From positions 13,300 through 21,534 of the forward strand of contig DPRT01000103.1 of the NCBI GenBank assembly GCA_003538615.1: 8,235 bases of DNA. Reading direction: 5' to 3'. The translations under genes were made by a program, and so were the position numbers. Within the stretch, counting starts at the first letter, position 1, and each line of letters begins with the position of its first letter. Of the stretch, positions 7,433 through 8,235 are shown piece after piece. Origin of the DNA: Holophagaceae bacterium (lineage in GTDB: Bacteria > Acidobacteriota > Holophagae > Holophagales > Holophagaceae). Under the pieces are notes generated by a model. The model did not search any database. It was not told the DNA's origin and saw only the letters and a list, made by a program, of their open reading frames with translations.

Positions 7433-8073
7433 CCACGGTCCCATCGGCTCCCATCCGGCTGCTCATCGTGGACGACCATCCCGTGGTGCGGGACGGCCTC
7501 GTCGCCATCCTCCACCAGAGCGAGCCCGACATCGAGGTGGTCGGCGAAGCGGGCGATGGCCTGGAGGCCGTCACCGCCTGGCGGACCCTGCGGCCCACGG
7601 TCACCATCATGGACCTCCAGTTGCCGGGCCAGCCCGGCGTCGAGGCCATCGCCGCCATCCGGCGGGAGGATCCGGACGCCCGGGTCCTGGTGCTGACGAC
7701 CTTCGATGGCGATGCGGACATCCAGCGGGCCCTGGAGGCCGGAGCCCGGGGCTACCTGCTGAAGAACATGCGGCGGGCCACGCTCATCGAAGCCGTCCGG
7801 GCCGTCGCCGCGGGGAACCGCTACCTGCCGCCCGCCGCTGCGGCGCGGCTGGTGGAGGCCATGGAGTCCGAGCGCCTCACGCCACGCGAGCTGGACGTGC
7901 TTCGGCTCCTGGCCGAGGGCCAGCGCAACCGCGAGATCGCCGACGAGCTGGGCCTGGCGGAGCCCACGGTGAAGATCCACGTGAACAACCTGCTCCGCAA
8001 GCTCCAGGTGAAGGACCGCACCGAGGCCGCCATGGTGGCCCTGCGCCGCGGCATCATCCACATGCAGCCCTGA
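7429..8073 (+). CDS. NarL/FixJ-family DNA-binding response regulator
   Basis: 214-residue cytoplasmic transcription regulator of normal family length. The N-terminal receiver (about 9-125) has the acidic pair Asp15/Asp16 (IVDDHPVVRDG), phospho-acceptor Asp62 (TIMDLQLPG), the switch threonine in LVLTTFDG, and Lys112 (GYLLKNM). The C-terminal LuxR-type helix-turn-helix (about 147-210) reads LTPRELDVLRLLAEGQRNREIA, then ELGLAEPTVKIHVNNLLRKL, with the conserved recognition-helix pattern TVKxHVxNLLRKL. All phosphorylation residues are present. The ATG overlaps the kinase stop codon (ATGA, 7429-7432) and has a strong SD, so the two genes are almost certainly translationally coupled. The HisKA_3 class of the kinase and the NarL class of this regulator are the usual cognate pairing. 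Target genes cannot be read from the window. Confidence 0.97.
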   Translation: MTTVPSAPIRLLIVDDHPVVRDGLVAILHQSEPDIEVVGEAGDGLEAVTAWRTLRPTVTIMDLQLPGQPGVEAIAAIRREDPDARVLVLTTFDGDADIQRALEAGARGYLLKNMRRATLIEAVRAVAAGNRYLPPAAAARLVEAMESERLTPRELDVLRLLAEGQRNREIADELGLAEPTVKIHVNNLLRKLQVKDRTEAAMVALRRGIIHMQP

Positions 8074-8079
8074 GCGGCC

Positions 8080-8235
8080 CTACTTCCTGAAAGTGAAGAA
8101 CACCGCACCCACCAGGCAGAGCCCCGCCCACAGGTGGTTGAGGTGCAGGCGCTCCCGCATCCAGGCCACGGTGAACACGGCGAAGACCAGCAGGGTCACC
8201 ACCTCCTGGATCACCTTCAGCTGCGGCAGGCTGAA
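8080..8235 (-). CDS. DUF486 / DMT-family small membrane protein, C-terminal part only
   Basis: The last 51 codons of a gene that enters from the right edge, ending at TAG (8082-8080). The translation begins FSLPQLKVIQEVVTLLVFAV, continues with WMRERLHLNHLWAGLC and ends LVGAVFFTFRK. This matches the conserved end of DUF486 (DMT_6) proteins, in which QLKxxQE, the Met-(Lys/Arg)-Glu turn and LWAGLCLxGAVxFxF recur. Family members are about 110-115 residues with four TM helices; the two helices here would be the last two. The family resembles small drug/metabolite transporters, but its substrate is not established. The gene converges on the response regulator with a 6-nt gap and is not expected to share its operon. 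The start lies outside the window. Confidence 0.88.
   Translation of the reverse strand, partial: FSLPQLKVIQEVVTLLVFAVFTVAWMRERLHLNHLWAGLCLVGAVFFTFRK

Noticed and set aside
5627..7444. 605-codon open frame on the - strand opposite the propeller kinase
   Set aside because: Same reasoning: a compositional shadow of a well-supported + strand gene, with no domain signature.

Overview
This is a very GC-rich, densely coding stretch of bacterial chromosome: four genes on the + strand and the tail of a convergent gene on the - strand. In order it holds the 3' three-quarters of alaS (alanyl-tRNA synthetase), a membrane hybrid histidine kinase, a large periplasmic beta-propeller sensor kinase, a NarL/LuxR-type response regulator, and, on the other strand, the end of a small DUF486 (DMT-type) membrane protein. 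No RNA genes, mobile elements, CRISPR arrays or long gene-free stretches were seen; the largest gap is 91 nt. The strong G/C third-position bias, and two-component propeller kinases sitting among housekeeping genes, would fit an acidobacterial lineage such as Holophagae (Geothrix-like) or another high-GC Gram-negative. That assignment is inference only. The signal sequence and periplasmic sensor domains do favour a cell with a periplasm.

Layout. Positions 1-1895: alaS, 5' end outside the window. 1896-1968: a short spacer with a Shine-Dalgarno-like GAGGAG. 1969-4350: kinase 1 (TM - dCache-like sensor - TM - HAMP - HisKA - HATPase - receiver). 4351-4441: a spacer whose first 30 nt are the only clearly AT-rich patch in the window and may hold a promoter. 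4442-7432: kinase 2 (signal peptide - 14 propeller blades - Y_Y_Y - TM - HisKA_3 - HATPase). 7429-8073: response regulator, overlapping kinase 2 by ATGA. 8080-8235: DUF486 protein, convergent with a 6-nt gap.

How the parts work together. Kinase 2 and the response regulator form a complete two-component pair. A ligand bound outside the membrane by a double seven-blade propeller would be relayed through the Y_Y_Y domain and one TM helix to a NarL-type kinase core (His802), then to Asp62 of the DNA-binding regulator. The sensor architecture resembles that of the Bacteroides hybrid two-component systems that sense polysaccharide fragments, but the kinase and regulator are separate proteins here and the output is LuxR/NarL-type rather than AraC-type. 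Kinase 1 is a separate hybrid kinase (His424, receiver Asp702) with no output domain and no Hpt protein in view, so its downstream partner is unknown. All families are recognisable; I see no clearly undescribed system. The most interesting points are the split propeller system, the strikingly regular 42-residue blade spacing, and the juxtaposition of two different sensor kinases.
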